A stretch of DNA of 64,000 bases from Lycorma delicatula (GCF_047948215.1 NC_134460.1:124943324-125007323), one strand, 5' to 3'. Shown: positions 1 to 12,508, counted from the first letter of the stretch. Numbers and translations: made by a program. The notes: a model not told the origin generated them from the sequence alone.

Positions 1-353
1 TCCATTTCCCTTTTTAAATTCTCTAGCCTACCAACCTTTTTTAAGCTTCTAACATTCCACGCTCCGACTCGTAGAATGTTATTTTTTACTTTTCTGGTGA
101 CCCCTTCCTTAGTAGTCCCCACCCGGAGATCCGAACGGGGGACTATTTTACCTCCGGAATATTTTACCAAGGAAGGCGCCTCCATTATTACTTTTGAAAA
201 TGCAGAGCCACATTTTCTTGGAAAAAAAAACAGCTGTAGTTTTCCATTGCTTTCAGCTGCGCAGTACTCAGAGGACTGAGTGATGTTGATATGGCCGTTT
301 AAGTCATTGTGACTTACGCCCCTAACAACTACTGAAAGAGCTGCTGCCCTCTT
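1..353 (-). mobile_element. 5' part of an RTE-like LINE: start of AP-endonuclease domain, cut by window edge
   Basis: Read on the minus strand, one frame is open from 353 (just after a stop at 356-354) to base 1, about 117 codons; the first Met codon is at 185-183. Near its end it contains GAWNVRSL followed by a Lys/Arg-rich stretch with LENL. This matches the first conserved block of the apurinic/apyrimidinic-type endonuclease of RTE-like LINEs, where the Asn of WNVR is an active-site residue. In the family this domain nicks target DNA to prime reverse transcription. The rest of the element lies outside the window to the left. The plus-strand frame at 76-279 is its shadow. The lineage assignment is from memory; the endonuclease identity is fairly safe. 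Confidence 0.7.
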
Positions 354-468
354 TCAGGAATCATTCCTTAGTCTGGCTCTCAACAGATACCTCTCCGATA
401 TGGTTGCACCTTCGGTCCAGCTACTCTGTATCCCTGAGCACTCAAGCCCCCTCACCAACGGCAAGGTC
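354..468 (-). other. junction between two LINE pieces (3' end of one, 5' leader of the next)
   Basis: This short GC-richer stretch lies between the reverse-transcriptase stop codon of the upstream LINE piece and the open frame of the next. It has no open frame on either strand worth calling. It could be the 3' untranslated end of the first element, the 5' leader of the second, or both. I see no poly(A) run or clear target duplication marking the join. Confidence 0.4.
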
Positions 469-1772
469 TCATGATTCATAGAGGAGGCTACATCCTACAT
501 CCCCAACAATTTGTTTTACATACCAAACGTGACCTGCCTACACAATTTTTCCCTTCTACCTGTCCTTCCAATATTAAAGCGACTATTCCAGGATGCCTTA
601 GTATGTGGCCTATAAGTCTGTCTCTTCTTTTAACTATATTTTTCCAAATGCTTCTTTCTTCATCTATTTGCCGCAATAACTCTTCATTTGTCACTTTATC
701 CACCCATCTGATTTTTAACATTCTCCTATAGCACCACATTTCAAAAGCTTCTAATCTTTTCTTCTCAGATACTCCGATCGTCCAAGTTTCACTTCTATAT
801 AAAGTGACTCTCCAAACATACACTTTCAAAAATCTTTTCCTGACATTTAAATTAATTTTTGATGTAAACAAATTATATTTCTTACTGAAGGCTCGTTTAG
901 CTTGTGCTATTCGGCATTTTATATCGCTCCTGCTTCGTCCATCTTTAGTAATTTTACTTCCCAAATAACAAAATTCTTCTACCTCCATAATCTTTTCTCC
1001 TCCTATTTTCACATTCAGCGGTCCATCTTTGTTATTTCTACTACATTTCATTACTTTTGTTTTGTTCTTGTTTATTTTCATGCGATAGTTCTTGCGTAGG
1101 ACTTCATCTATGCCGTTCATTGTTTCTTCTAAATCCTTTTTACTCTCGGCTAGAATTACTATATCATCAGCAAATCGTAACATCTTTATCTTTTCACCTT
1201 GTACTGTTACTCCGAATCTAAATTGTTCTTTAACATCATTAACTGCTAGTTCCATCTAAAGATTAAAAAGTAACGGAGATAGGGAACATCCTTGTCGGAC
1301 TCCCTTTCTTATTAGGGCTTGTTTCTTATGTTCTTCAATTGTTATTGTTGCTGTTTGGTTCCTGTACATGTTAGCAATTGTTCTTCTATCTCTGTATTTG
1401 AACCCTAATTTTTTTAAAATGCTGAACATTTTATTCCAGTCTACGTTATCGAAAGCCTTTTCTAGGTCTATAAACGCCAAGTATGTTGGTTTGTTTTTCT
1501 TTAATCTTCCTTCTACTATTAATCTGAGGCCTAAAATTGCTTCCCTTGTCCCTATACTTTTCCTGAAACCAAATTGGTCTTCTCCTAACACTTCTTCCAC
1601 TCTCCTCTCAATTCTTCTGTATAAAATTCTAGTTAAGATTTTTGATGCATGACTAGTTAAACTAATTGTTCTGTATTCTTCACATTTATCTGCCCCTGCT
1701 TTCTTTGGTATCATAACTATAACACTTTTTTTGAAGTCTGATGGAAATTCCCCATTTTCATAAATAATTTTA
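469..1772 (-). pseudogene. LINE reverse transcriptase, 5'-truncated, one nonsense codon and a 3' frameshift
   Basis: Reverse transcriptase of a non-LTR retrotransposon, probably RTE-like. In order on the minus strand: a frame homologous from about 1772 (IIYENGEFP); a first block with IPKKAG; FIDLEKAFD, carrying the first catalytic Asp; GVRQGCSLSP; FADDIVIL, with the catalytic Asp pair; the LGSKI block; and the C-terminal WCYRRML block. The catalytic residues are present. An in-frame TAG at 1258-1256 sits just after LLFNL, where relatives usually carry Tyr. Near 535 the frame shifts: the homologous C-terminus (KQIVGDVGC) continues in the next frame to a stop at 471-469. The endonuclease half is missing upstream, where AT-rich DNA begins. 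It is a dead, 5'-truncated copy. The clade is uncertain; the RT call is secure. Confidence 0.9.
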
Positions 1773-1954
1773 TTTTAAATTCTATTTAAATTCATTTTAA
1801 ATTCTATTTAACCGTTATTATTATAATTATTTTATATTTCGTCACCGATTGGTAAAATATATAAAGAACAATATTTAAGATTAGTCTGTTTTTCGTTATA
1901 ACGGTCAATCTTGTTTGTTTTTTCCAACCAGGTTTTCCAGCTACTGCTGAGTCT

Positions 1955-2245
1955 GTGTGTATGTGTAAAAATTAATAATTTCAATCATCGCTACTGGCTT
2001 GTCAGGCCTGACTTAGCTGCAAACATAGTGAAATTTAAATGTAAATATACCGGTAAATATGCAATCTTGTACAGACTCATGTTGACCAGTCCTGAGATAT
2101 ATGAATAATTGAAACCCAACCACCAAAAACCACCGGTATCCACAGTCTAGCATTCAAATCCTTATAAAACTAATCTTTACAAGGATTCGAACCTTAGAGC
2201 TTTCGACTTCAAAAAACCGCTGATTTTCGAAGGGTCAGTCCTGCA
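1955..2245 (-). mobile_element. tRNA-derived SINE, family 1 variant tail (minus)
   Basis: Reverse-oriented relative of the SINE at 3992. Read on the minus strand, a head with a degraded CAGCGGTTTT segment is followed by a box B-like pol III element (complement of 2183-2193, GGTTCGAATCC), then the family core (GGATACCGGTG, TTTCAATTA, CTGTACAAGA). Unlike the plus-strand copies it does not end in AAACAGGAAAAA but runs into a segment with TACCGGTA and CAGGCCTGAC. The box A side is decayed. No coding capacity. Confidence 0.75.
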
Positions 2246-2517
2246 ATGAAATATAACTGATTGGAAAATTATATCTCTATTAGTTCGGAGCCATTGAATG
2301 CAACCCAGAAGAATTTTACAAACGTATGTAAAAAATACTTGCGAGTTATTACACAATAAACTTCATGCTCTTGATTATTTCAGTAATCCCACTATTTATG
2401 TATAATTTATTTTTATTTTTATGAATTGAATTTAGGTATTGGGATTCCATCCAGTCATTTGTTCATATATATTTTTTTATAATTTAAAATGTTAAATTTA
2501 ATCTAACTGCTGCAATG

Positions 2518-2655
2518 GGAGTTGGTGAGACAGAAGGTTTAGTCGGTAGGGCGCAGGTACACACACACACTTTTAACTAAATCTGGCGGAACCTGTTAGC
2601 GAGCCTGACACTTCGCCCGTAACTGGGGTTCCTCCAACTCACCAAAAAAAAAAAG
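2518..2655 (+). mobile_element. possible small retroposon ending in poly(A)
   Basis: A moderately GC-rich segment of about 140 bp in AT-rich surroundings, ending in an A11 run near 2645. The words TGCAAT on both sides might be a short target duplication. It contains a short CA run. I do not recognise the family; a LINE 3' fragment or a SINE are both possible. Confidence 0.3.
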
Positions 2656-2659
2656 TTGC

Positions 2660-3979
2660 AATTGCTTTATGTTTGTTTGAAAATAATTATGTCGGTATCA
2701 TATATTTCTTGACATCATAATTAACATGTTTCTCTAATTTTATATGGTGCCGTAGGAAAAATCTACCAATTTATTCTTTTATTTTCGGAAAGTTTAAGCC
2801 TCAGTGGATTAATGAATAGAAACATATCAGGGTGACTTTATAATTGTGAATAGGAATCTGGATCGAACCGTTTTAAAATTTCAATTGTTTGTTGTTCTCC
2901 ATCAATGAATTTCATATGTCAAAATCTGTTTGACGATAATTTTGTAAATTAGAATTTTGCTGTTAAACGAAAAAGTTTTCAATTGTTTTCTTAAAATTCA
3001 ATTGAGCTTTTAAAACTTATGATTAAATTGTCCCTGCTGTAAATCTCGGATGCCTTTTGTTTTATAGAATTTATTACTTGATATACATAAAGTAATAATG
3101 ATTAAATTATAACAAAAGTTATTCAGGTCAATAAGTCTTATTAATTACCAAAATCCTAGATTAAATAAAAATTGTTAACAGATTGGCAGCTTTCTACATA
3201 GTATCAACATTGTTCCTTAATTTATCTGAACATTTTAAAACATAAAGAGATTACAGCTTACTGGATGAGCGCTTAATTATTCGTATTGTGTCTCCTCGTC
3301 TTGGCTCAAGATGTCTTGATTATATTTAATTTACTTTCGTACAGTTTTTGTTAAATATTTCGATGAATTGAGTTATTGCCTACCTTCATTTGTCACAGTT
3401 GATTTTTATTAGATTTATACAATTATTGCTTTTTTTATTTAATATTAATAATTTTATTTGTCTTTTGATAAAATTTCATTAATTTGTTTTTTGGTTTCAT
3501 TTTATTCATATACTTACGTTAAAACATTACGTTTCGTTACGTTGTATTACGTTTGGGTAATATTATTTATTAAAATACGGTTTTATATTTTAACATATTC
3601 CTAAGGTTTTTTCTTGTAGATTACAAACTACCCACAGTTGTTTATTTATTTATTTATTTTTTTTGAATACGCTGTTGTAAAAAAAGTATATACTGTACGT
3701 TACAAAGGTTAAGGCTATTTCTAGTGCACATCTTGGTCTGATATTATATCTCGTAAACAGGAATACGAGGGTGTTTTTTTTATATTTAATATTATTAATT
3801 ATTATTATTTGCAACTAAAATTTTGCTTAACATAGAATACGGATTAATACAGTGAAGTAAGTTATTAGTTCGGTTCAAACTAAAGTTCACAGCTCTTTCG
3901 TAGTATCGTTACTAAGTTGAATCAAAACCGATAAAGAAAACTATATTTAAGTAATCATAAAAGCAAAATGAATACTTAT
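2660..3979. other. AT-rich DNA, nothing recognised
   Basis: I find no long open frame, tRNA-like promoter, transposon motif or clear repeat. There is a short TTTA run near 3640-3660 and a T-run after it. Confidence 0.5.
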
Positions 3980-3991
3980 AGGTTTTGTTTA

Positions 3992-4288
3992 TCTACCGGG
4001 TTGGTCTAGTGGTGAACGCGTCTTCCCAAATCAGCTGATTTGGAAGTTGAGAGTTCCAGCGTTCAAGTCCTAGTAAAGCCAGTTATTTTTACACGGATTT
4101 GAATACCAGATCGTGGATACCGGTGTTCTTTGGTGGTTGGGTTTCAATTAACCACACATCTCAGAAATGGTAGAACTGAGAATGTACAAGACTACACTTC
4201 ATTTACACTCATACATATCATCCTCATTCATCCTCTGAAGTATTATCTGAACGGTAGTTACCGGAGGCTAAACAGGAAAAAGAAAGAA
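3992..4288 (+). mobile_element. tRNA-derived SINE, family 1, with 12-bp target duplication
   Basis: Short non-coding retroposon that depends on a LINE's enzymes for mobility. The head has a pol III box A (TGGTCTAGTGG, 4002-4012) and box B (GTTCAAGTCC, 4061-4070), as in a tRNA gene. Between them lies the 14-bp perfect palindrome AAATCAGCTGATTT (4028-4041). A tRNA-unrelated body follows (GGATACCGGTG, TTTCAATTAACC, CATCCTCTGAAG), ending in an A-rich tail AAACAGGAAAAAGAAAG. Perfect 12-bp direct repeats AGGTTTTGTTTA at 3980-3991 and 4289-4300 mark the insertion. It is not a functional tRNA gene because the acceptor and cloverleaf pairing are lost. Confidence 0.9.
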
Positions 4289-4300
4289 AGGTTTTGTTTA

Positions 4301-6619
4301 GTTTAAACATGAATCGTTAAAAGCCACTGACAGTAGGAAATTAATTCTCATCTCTTACTCATCGACAGTTTTGTCAACAACGAGGTTGTTGTTTAAAAAT
4401 GTTTTTTATTATTTCTCATACGCGTAAATATTATTGTAATCAAAATCCCTGAAAGTTTTTTCGTAATTATAATTTTTGTCATTATTATACTTTACTGTTA
4501 TAGTTAACAGCTGTTTAGTAATAGTTACGGAATTCGGTTCCCAGCGTAGATCTTTTCATCTTTAAAATTCACTGTGACGTATTCGAATAACTAAGAAATT
4601 ATTTTTTTTATTTTTAATAATATTTTTCATATTTCTTGACACAAATGGGAAATATTTTGTAAAAAATAAATAGTTTACAAAAACTAATAGTTTACAGCGT
4701 ATTGAATAGTAACTATTTTTTTATCGTTAAAATATTGTAAACAGTTAAAAATAATTTATTAATTAATAATTTATTTTAAAATCGACTTCATCACCAAGTA
4801 ATAGCTTTTAAAGATTTCATCATATTGTGTAATTGTCAGTTTTTTTTTACGAAAAACTTTTTATTTATTTTAATTTTTTTCATTATTTTTTAATTTAAAA
4901 AGATACTTTACTATTTAGTGCCTTTGTAGAAGTTATAATCAATTTTCACATATTAAAAATACGTATTTTCACATTTTTACAAAATATTTTATTTTTCGTA
5001 TGGTCTTCCTCGAAAGAAATAGATTGACTTAATGGAGTCAATACCATTTAAACTTTCACTTGCACTGGCAGCTTACTTTGTTCTATGTATCTTCTTTTAA
5101 GTTGTTATGTAAAGTTTATATCAAGAATGAAAAGTGGATCAGGTTAAGGCCACCAGCCTAATTGGAGAGTTTAAAGGTCTTTTTATACCGCACTTCCATT
5201 CGTGGGCGAAAGAGATGGCATGCTAATTCGCACAACAAATATCCTCCGCAGATGTCCCTGTAGTGGTCCTGCCAATCCCGCCAATGTATGGTTTTTCAAA
5301 TAATTAAATATCAGTTTGTAGGACATCCTCTTACCAAGTGCCTTTGTGTCATGATAATTTTGTGAAAAGTGTACCGCGAATTGATGCAAAAACTTAAGTA
5401 ATGAAATTAAGAATTCAACTCTACGCTGTTGCTAAATTGTTTAATTCTACTAAAAATTTGTTTCTGCAAGATGGCTGTAATGTAGTCCTCCAACCTGACA
5501 TGCAGATAAACGAGTGTTGTATAGCACAGGACGTAGTCTAAATTTTTTTGCAGTTGTACAACTACAAACGAATTACTACGAGGAGTTGCCCAGAGAGTTA
5601 CCGCGCACTTGGAGACCAGATCATCCGTCCCTGGTCGACTGATAGACGGATCGATGGTGGTGTGAACAGTCGTATTTGATTAGTTCCTATATGATTTTTC
5701 TCGAAAATCCATCCATCCGTTTGTAGCCAAATGGAGCATGCGATCTGAAAATACTGCATGTATAATGGGATATACTGTTTTTTAAACCAATTTTTCATTT
5801 TCAACGAACTTCATTCTTTTATAATTTTTTTATTTTTTTTAAGATAGATATAGAATTTCTTTGTGGGTTTTTTTTGTAATTATTGGGTTTTTGTTTATTA
5901 CTTTACGTTTGATGATTTACTTTTTATTTATATCTATTACTAATTCCTTAACTAATTCCTTAATGCATATTGATGATTGAATAATAATCAAAATGCATGT
6001 CTAGTTTTTATTTATTTTATTATAATTATAATTTTATTATTTATCTTTTAACTTTTGTTCGTGTAACATATTTTCTTTGATATAATCAAATTTAATTGCA
6101 ACGATATCTAAATTCAGAAATTATTTTTATTTGTGTCAATATTTTTTTTTTGTTTTAATTTTAATTAATTTTGACAATATTATACATAATAAATTTAATA
6201 ATTACATTTTTATTGATTTCAACTTTACTGCAAGAATTTCTTTTTAGTTTAAATTCTAACCGTGATTTAATCAGACACGAATCATATTTTAATATTACGT
6301 GATTTATAAGATATTTTGCTTTGTCACGCATTGCAAACGAGTTTTATTTTTGTTTCTTTTTCGTATTTATATTATAATTTGTTTATTTTATACAGTTTGT
6401 TTGAAACAAGTTCTAAATATTTCATCTATTGTAATTTTATCACGTTTCTAATTTTTATTGAAATGATTCATTTATTTATTAATTTTATCCAATTTATTTT
6501 TATGTTTATATTAATTTATTAAGAGAATTTCTAATTTTCGTTTTGTAATTAATGTTTATTTTAAAATGTAAAATCTAGGATATGTGGAAATCTTATATTT
6601 AGAAGAATTTTTTTTTGGT
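4301..6619. other. AT-rich DNA with a short GC-richer island, no gene recognised
   Basis: Mostly AT-rich. The parts around 5160-5280 and 5580-5660 are less AT-rich and carry minus-strand frames of 68 codons each, which match nothing I know. They may be remnants of an unidentified repeat. A plus-strand frame at 6316-6522 is a Phe/Ile-rich translation of AT-rich DNA and is not credible. Confidence 0.4.
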
Positions 6620-6775
6620 TGATGACTAACCACGTAAGTTAGAAAATTGTTCGTGTGTATATGGAATTTGAAATTTTGTAGCGTATGAATAATGCCATGG
6701 TTGACCGACATCGAATCTGGGATCTTCCGGTTGAAAGGCTGAGAAGCTAACACTTTCGCGTGGAGATCGGCTGAA
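6620..6775 (-). mobile_element. decayed copy of tRNA-derived SINE family 2 (minus)
   Basis: On the minus strand it runs GCGAAAGTGTTAGCTTCTCA, a CCTTTCAACCGGAAGATCC segment, a box B-like AGATTCGATGTCGG, then CATGGCATTATTCATACGCTACAAA. This order matches the cleaner copy at 37621-37793 (GTAGCGTCTCGGCC, GGGTTCGAATCCC, GCATGGCATTTTCACAC). It is diverged, with both promoter boxes mutated. Ends are approximate and I see no target duplication. Confidence 0.7.
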
Positions 6776-6795
6776 TTTGCTTTATTATTTATTTT

Positions 6796-7380
6796 TTAAA
6801 TAACAATAATAGTTATTCTGTATATCTGTTGAAATTTTAGTCCCACAATTCTGTGAAAGGAACAAAGAACAGAATGTATATTTGTTTTTTTTTTTGCCCC
6901 AGCATTGCAGTGCAGAGTGGAATGGTGCGCGTTGGATGATAACAAAATAACAGTCGGGAGATGGAAAAAAGTAACATCTGTTTTTCGCGCTATATATATA
7001 ATATAATATAATACCATATTTATTAATTAAATATTTTGTCAGTGAATCACTAGGGCTTCTATTATTAATTATTAGTAAATTTTAATTTATTAATATTTTG
7101 TGGGTCGTTAACGTGAATAGAGATAGATTTATTTTATTTTCCAAGTTTAATTACTACCAGAAGGATTTATGAAAATTTGTTTTAACAAAAATAAATTTTT
7201 GTTGCTATATATTCGGCACTGTTAAAAATATAAATCCATACGTATACATTGCTTAAAGTTTGTAACTGTGATATATCGTATGAATATGTGTTGCAGAATG
7301 AATTTCGGAGGTTTTAAAGTTATGTAATATTTGGTAATTTTTAGTTACATTGATAAATCATACATGGAGTGTAAAAGCGA
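6796..7380. other. AT-rich DNA, nothing recognised
   Basis: No supported gene. The minus-strand frame at 6796-7017 has no recognisable motif. Confidence 0.4.
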
Positions 7381-8375
7381 CTAAAACAGTTTTTCGTACT
7401 GGTGTTCAATGTGAGCACCATTCGTAACACGGCACACATCCAGCCGATAGGAGAGTTCATCCCGTATTTTATTCAGCAAGTCTGGAGTAATTGACGCGAC
7501 AGCTGCTTTAATCCTGTGTCTCAAGTCGGATAGGTCGGCTGGTAACGGTGACACATGCACTTGATCTTTTATAAACCTCCAAAGATAAAAATCGCACGGG
7601 GTCAGATTGGGCGACCTGGAGTCACGCAAACAAGCCCTGACATTTGGTCCCCGGCGACCAATCCAGCGTCTGAGGAGAATATTCCAGTGAGGAGGCGCAC
7701 CCTCTTGTTGGCAAATAAAGTTCTGTGGTTCGTATTGCAGTTGAAGACGCATAGTTGTAGCATATCAAGATAGTTCATTCCACACACACTTTCTTCTGTA
7801 AGAAAGAATGGCCCGTGAACTTGCCTTCGGGATACGGCACAAAAAAACATTCAGTTTTGGGGAGTCTCTTTCGCATATTTAGTGAGGATTTTCTGATCCC
7901 CATATACGCACATTATGGGTTTAGTTTTCCATTGACATGAAATGTTGATTCGTTACCAAATACGACACTATAAAGAAAAGCTTCATCGTGCATCATTCCA
8001 TTTTCTAGCACGCAAACCATAATCTGTAGGCTTTAGAGCTTGTAACAGCTGTAAACGATATGGACGCAGTTGTAAGCATTTCCTTAAAGCCCTCCACACA
8101 GACGTCATTGGAAGTGCTAATTCGCGGCTAGCCTTTCTAACGGATTTCCTATAGGGCTGCGCACAAAGACTTTCATACAAGTCAACATTGTCTTCGGTCA
8201 CACTCGGTCGTCCTATACTCTTCCCTTCACAAATACAGTCAGTGGTCTCAAATTGTTTATACCATCTACGAATGTTATTGTCACTCAGGGGATCAAACGG
8301 ATCGCACGTTGAACGATGATTACAGGTTCACACTTTGCAAACTGCAAAACAGAGAACGCTTTCTGTTGGTGGGGA
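7381..8375 (-). pseudogene. mariner-family transposase, multiply frameshifted and catalytically dead
   Basis: Remnant of a cut-and-paste transposase of the mariner/Tc1 superfamily. On the minus strand: an N-terminal helix-turn-helix region (QKAFSVLQFAK near 8365, then NNIRRWYKQFETT), a second DNA-binding helix region (KSVRKASRELALP, 8201-7983), and a catalytic core spread over several frames (VVFGNESTFHVNG, FCAVSRRQVHGPFF, CQQEGAPPH, SPNLTPCDF) ending at 7381. The frame changes near 7900 and again near 7780. The first catalytic Asp, in the usual SDE context, is Asn (GNE); the second (usually QQDGA) is Glu (QQEGA); the third, in PCDF, remains. I could not define terminal inverted repeats. The element is dead and old. 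Confidence 0.9.
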
Positions 8376-10388
8376 GGATCGCCCCTCCACCTTTGCTACC
8401 AGCGCTTTCAAGCGGAAAGTACAGAAAACAGTTTATGCGCTTGCATACAACTAAAATTGTTCGAGTTACTCTGTCATTTCACGTATAATTAATCCATTTA
8501 CGTGAAACATGAGAAATATTACATAGCTTTAAAATCACGTTATTCATTTTGAAAAAAGTACAGTAAATACATAAATATTTATTTTTACGAATATTATGTT
8601 AAAGAAAATCTCTTCCCTACGTCTTTCGATAGTTATTTTTATTTTTGGTTAAAGTTGTTCATTCAACGGGAAATATACCAAAAAAAAATTATTCAAAAAT
8701 ACAATATTTATTGTACTTTTTTGTTATATAATCGGATTTAAAAAAAAATAAATTCCTGTTTTAAGAAAATTAATAAAGTCTCGTTCATAAGTATGTTCAT
8801 GCTTCCGTATATTAATAACTTGAATGCTTTTATATGCTAAATAATCAATACATCAACCACTGCGGGAGGGAATTGCTAGTCTTTAAGTAAGCTATTTTTT
8901 TTTTGAAAGTTATAATTCAGTACTCGAAATTGTAATTTAGCTAAAATTTAAATGAAATTTTGGTCCCTTTTCAGTCTGTAATCTAAGTTTATTATATGTA
9001 TCTTATTTGTTTTGAAGTTCACAGGAATTTTTGAAATCTTTTAATGAATAAACTATAATTATATTTTTTTGTGAAAGGAATCCTTTAACTCTTGTGCTAT
9101 TTTTTATACGTTTTTGTTACAATTTATTTATCTGCCTATTCATCAAATTGTCATTTTTATGTTTTACTTTATGTATTTCAAAGCTTATTCTTCATCATTA
9201 GAAGATTATTCATCATTATCAGATTTTACTCGTTTGAAATTGTTAAATATTAAAAATAAATAAATAAGTGCAACATTTTTCACAATAAAAAAAATTTAAT
9301 ATTTCACTAAAACGAATATCTGAATATAATTTTAATTTTCTATTGTTTGAAGTTTTATAATATAATAATTATTAGTGTAATAGAATATCTATTGTTGTAC
9401 TAGATGATACGGCCGTGTAAAAAAAGTTAAGCTGCTTATTTATTACATAATTCCCATTATTTTTATTTTTAAATCTTTATAAATTTTGAATTCTTGTGTT
9501 GCATAATAATCACTCTTTTTATTTTTAAATATCTGAAATTTTTTTTTTGCAAAATTAATGCAGTTGTATTTTTTTTGCGAAATTAAAAGTTGTTTTGTCA
9601 ATTTTTTTACAAAGGCAAATGTTTCTTTTTGTTTGACCAATGTAATATAAAAACTACTGTAATTATTACATAGTATGCCATTCATACTTTATCTGCTTTC
9701 ATACGTATTATTTATTTTTTTTATTTTAGTGTTTATAAGACATGAAATACTGGAGTATAAATTGTGGTGCTACATTTCGTCGTAGACCTTGACCGTTCCC
9801 ACAATTTTTCTCAGGCTCATTATTTGGTTTCTTTGTATTGTATTACATTTTACAGGATATTGAGTCACTGACTCCACGCCTAACCCCTAACCTTAAGGGC
9901 CGGGGTTTCTTTTCCTTAGCCAATAAGATCTCTTCATAAGGCGCCGGATATTCACCCACACCCTGAAAGGATAAGATTTGTTGTTTATGAAAAACTTTGT
10001 TTCGTACTTTTCTCGAAATTTACTGTGAACATCATACTGGCAAATACGATTCTCAGTCAGCCGCTTTCATACTTCACAGCCTCACTAATCGCAGGCTGCT
10101 ATCTGTGAAACGTTCCAATGATAAAGGAACCATTAATGTTATAAAGAAATGCATTTTACCGTGTATTACCGGGGATGCTACAATCGTATTACTTTTATTA
10201 AAAATAGTATTTAAAATTTTGGTACACTACTTTTTATATTGAAGCTACGAATTTTTATTTTTGAGCTTCCTTATTTTTTGGTATATTTCTTTTTTACTTT
10301 GGTATTTATTGAATAGAATTTAATCATTCAACTTCTATATCCACTACCTTTAGCTACCTATTCAATTTAAACATATTTTACTTCATTA
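8376..10388. other. AT-rich DNA, nothing recognised
   Basis: No gene or known repeat identified. A GC-richer patch at 9780-9960 contains CCTAACCCCTAACC but no coding sign. The minus frame at 9443-9685 is Lys/Ile/Phe-rich, as expected by chance. Confidence 0.4.
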
Positions 10389-10850
10389 TACGAAGTAAAA
10401 ACAGTATTGTGATCGCGAAAAATGTCGGTTTTCATGTTTCAACGGAAATATTCATTTTTACTAACCCTGAATCCATATTGACTAGTTTCGGCGTGACGTC
10501 TGTACGTACGTATGTATGTTTCTCACATAAATCGAAAACGATTAGCCGTAGTATGTTGAAATTTTGAATTTAGGACTGTTGTAACATCTAGTTGTGCACC
10601 TCCTCTTTTGATTGCAATCGACTGGACCAAAAGTGTCCAAACTTCAAAATAATTTGGATTTTTGATTTTTTCTTAACTGCAGTAATCAGTCCTTATTGAA
10701 CGCTTTTCAACGATATATCATAAGTGGTACTTATTTTCATTGGTTTCAGAGTTACAGCCAAATAAAATTTTAATTAATTAAATATTTGGATCGTACAAGG
10801 GGAAGGCACATCGATTCGAATCCGACTTCATTTCCTCTTTTTTAGCTTTT
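10389..10850 (+). repeat. unclassified interspersed repeat (Z)
   Basis: A segment with the words GAAGTAAAAACAGTATTGTG, TTTCGGCGTGACGTC, a CGTACGTACGTATGTATG run, GATTAGCCGTAGTATGTTG and AAGGGGAAGGCACATCGATT. I recall this string order as a common interspersed repeat in insect genomes, but I cannot name it. There is no open frame, and only this copy is seen here. Ends are approximate; orientation is as written. Confidence 0.4.
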
Positions 10851-12506
10851 TTAAATTTAAATATATTGATTAATAATTATCAACATCTGATTGTAAACTA
10901 TTTTTTTTAACTTTTTTAACTAGTTTTTTTTTTTTAACTTACCTCATTTTCTAGTGATTTAAAAAAATGTGTATATGCAATTTAATATGCGTATAAGGAA
11001 GTCATGTGGTGTCCACACCAGATTTTTTCTTAAAAATCTTCCGTTTCAAGAGGAATAGAAATATAGGATTTCCGCTATTTGGCCCTCTTGTCGATAAATA
11101 CTTTTATTATTGAGAAAATACTATTTTTCTAATAAATATAAATACAATATAAAGTTCGTTACTTATATTCACTTTTCGACGATAATTTTTTGTTTTTGAT
11201 GAACTTGCACCAATTAGAAAATATATGAAATTAATGAATCCTATAAACAATATTATATAAAATTTATTTTGATATAAAAAATGTACAATAAAATGAAAAT
11301 CCAAGGTATACGAATATTAAGTGTATATGATGAATCACAGTACTTCATATCGTAAAAAAATATAAAAATTCAATAATTTTACCTTAAATTTGTATTTTTA
11401 TTTAAAATTTTAGTTTTCATGAAATTTTGATATAATAACACAATGAATATCGTTTATAATTATGTTTATTTTTGGGTTATTTATTGAAGCATATATTTGC
11501 GTGAATTTTGAATAAGTTTAAAATTTTATAGTACGAGTAAGGGATAATAGAATGAATAATCCTCGATCAAAATACTATTAATTGTTTAAGTTTCAATTGT
11601 TATTATTATTATAAAACATAAAAATGAAAGAGAAAGCAGAATTTTAAAAATATATTTTATTAATTTTTTTAAACTACTGGATTTTTTTTTAAAACTTCTC
11701 TTCGTGCCTAATCTCTGCTCATGCATAATGTAAATATACCGAGTATGTTTGTAGCTTTTCACTTTGTGCAGTTAAATTTATTTTTCATATTTTTTTCAAT
11801 CGCTTAAGAATAGAATAGTATCATTGTAAATTTTTCTTTAAAAATTATTTTTATTTATTTGAGCAGTTAGTTTAACGCAACTAATCAAATTCATTCCTAA
11901 CAAAATTTCCAGTTATCAAACGTATGATTTCAAAGGATATGTAATCTATATTCATTAAGTACGTTCAGTACTCATTTCCATGTAATATAATTGAAAATAT
12001 AAATTCTTAATTAAATTACATAAATTTATCTGATCAGCTGTTTAACTAATATTTGTATAGAGTACTATCCATTAATATAAGCGAACTACATATTATAATA
12101 TAAATTCCAGCTAATAATCAATATTAAATCTTCATGTGATTCTCTTTACCTTAATCGCGTCTCTTACTATTTTATATTCTCTCTCATGTTAGTAAAATAT
12201 TAAGAAAGGTTTTTCTCTCATAAGGGATGGAATGAAACAAGAATGTACAATATCCCATTGCTTTGTGACTTTAAAGAGGAATAGAACACTTAAAATAAAA
12301 GCTTGTGTTTGCGTTTTATGGAGTAAATATCGAAAGAAAAAGTATTAAGTTGTCTGATTTGTTAACATTCCGTTTGGCTGAAGATCAAAAGGAATTTATA
12401 AGTCAATACTAAATCAAGTAAATTCATTGGTGGGAAGGAAACTTATTTGAAAATAAGTAAGAGCAAAAACTTATAATAGTACACTAAATATCAAAGTTCA
12501 GTGAAC

Positions 12507-12508
<2 letters not shown>
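10851..12508. other. AT-rich DNA, nothing recognised
   Basis: No gene supported. The minus-strand frame at 11107-11304 is Phe/Ile-rich chance coding. Confidence 0.5.

Noticed and set aside
4002..4070. tRNA gene on the plus strand
   Set aside because: Box A and box B are present but the cloverleaf is not, and several copies share the same non-tRNA body; it is a SINE head.
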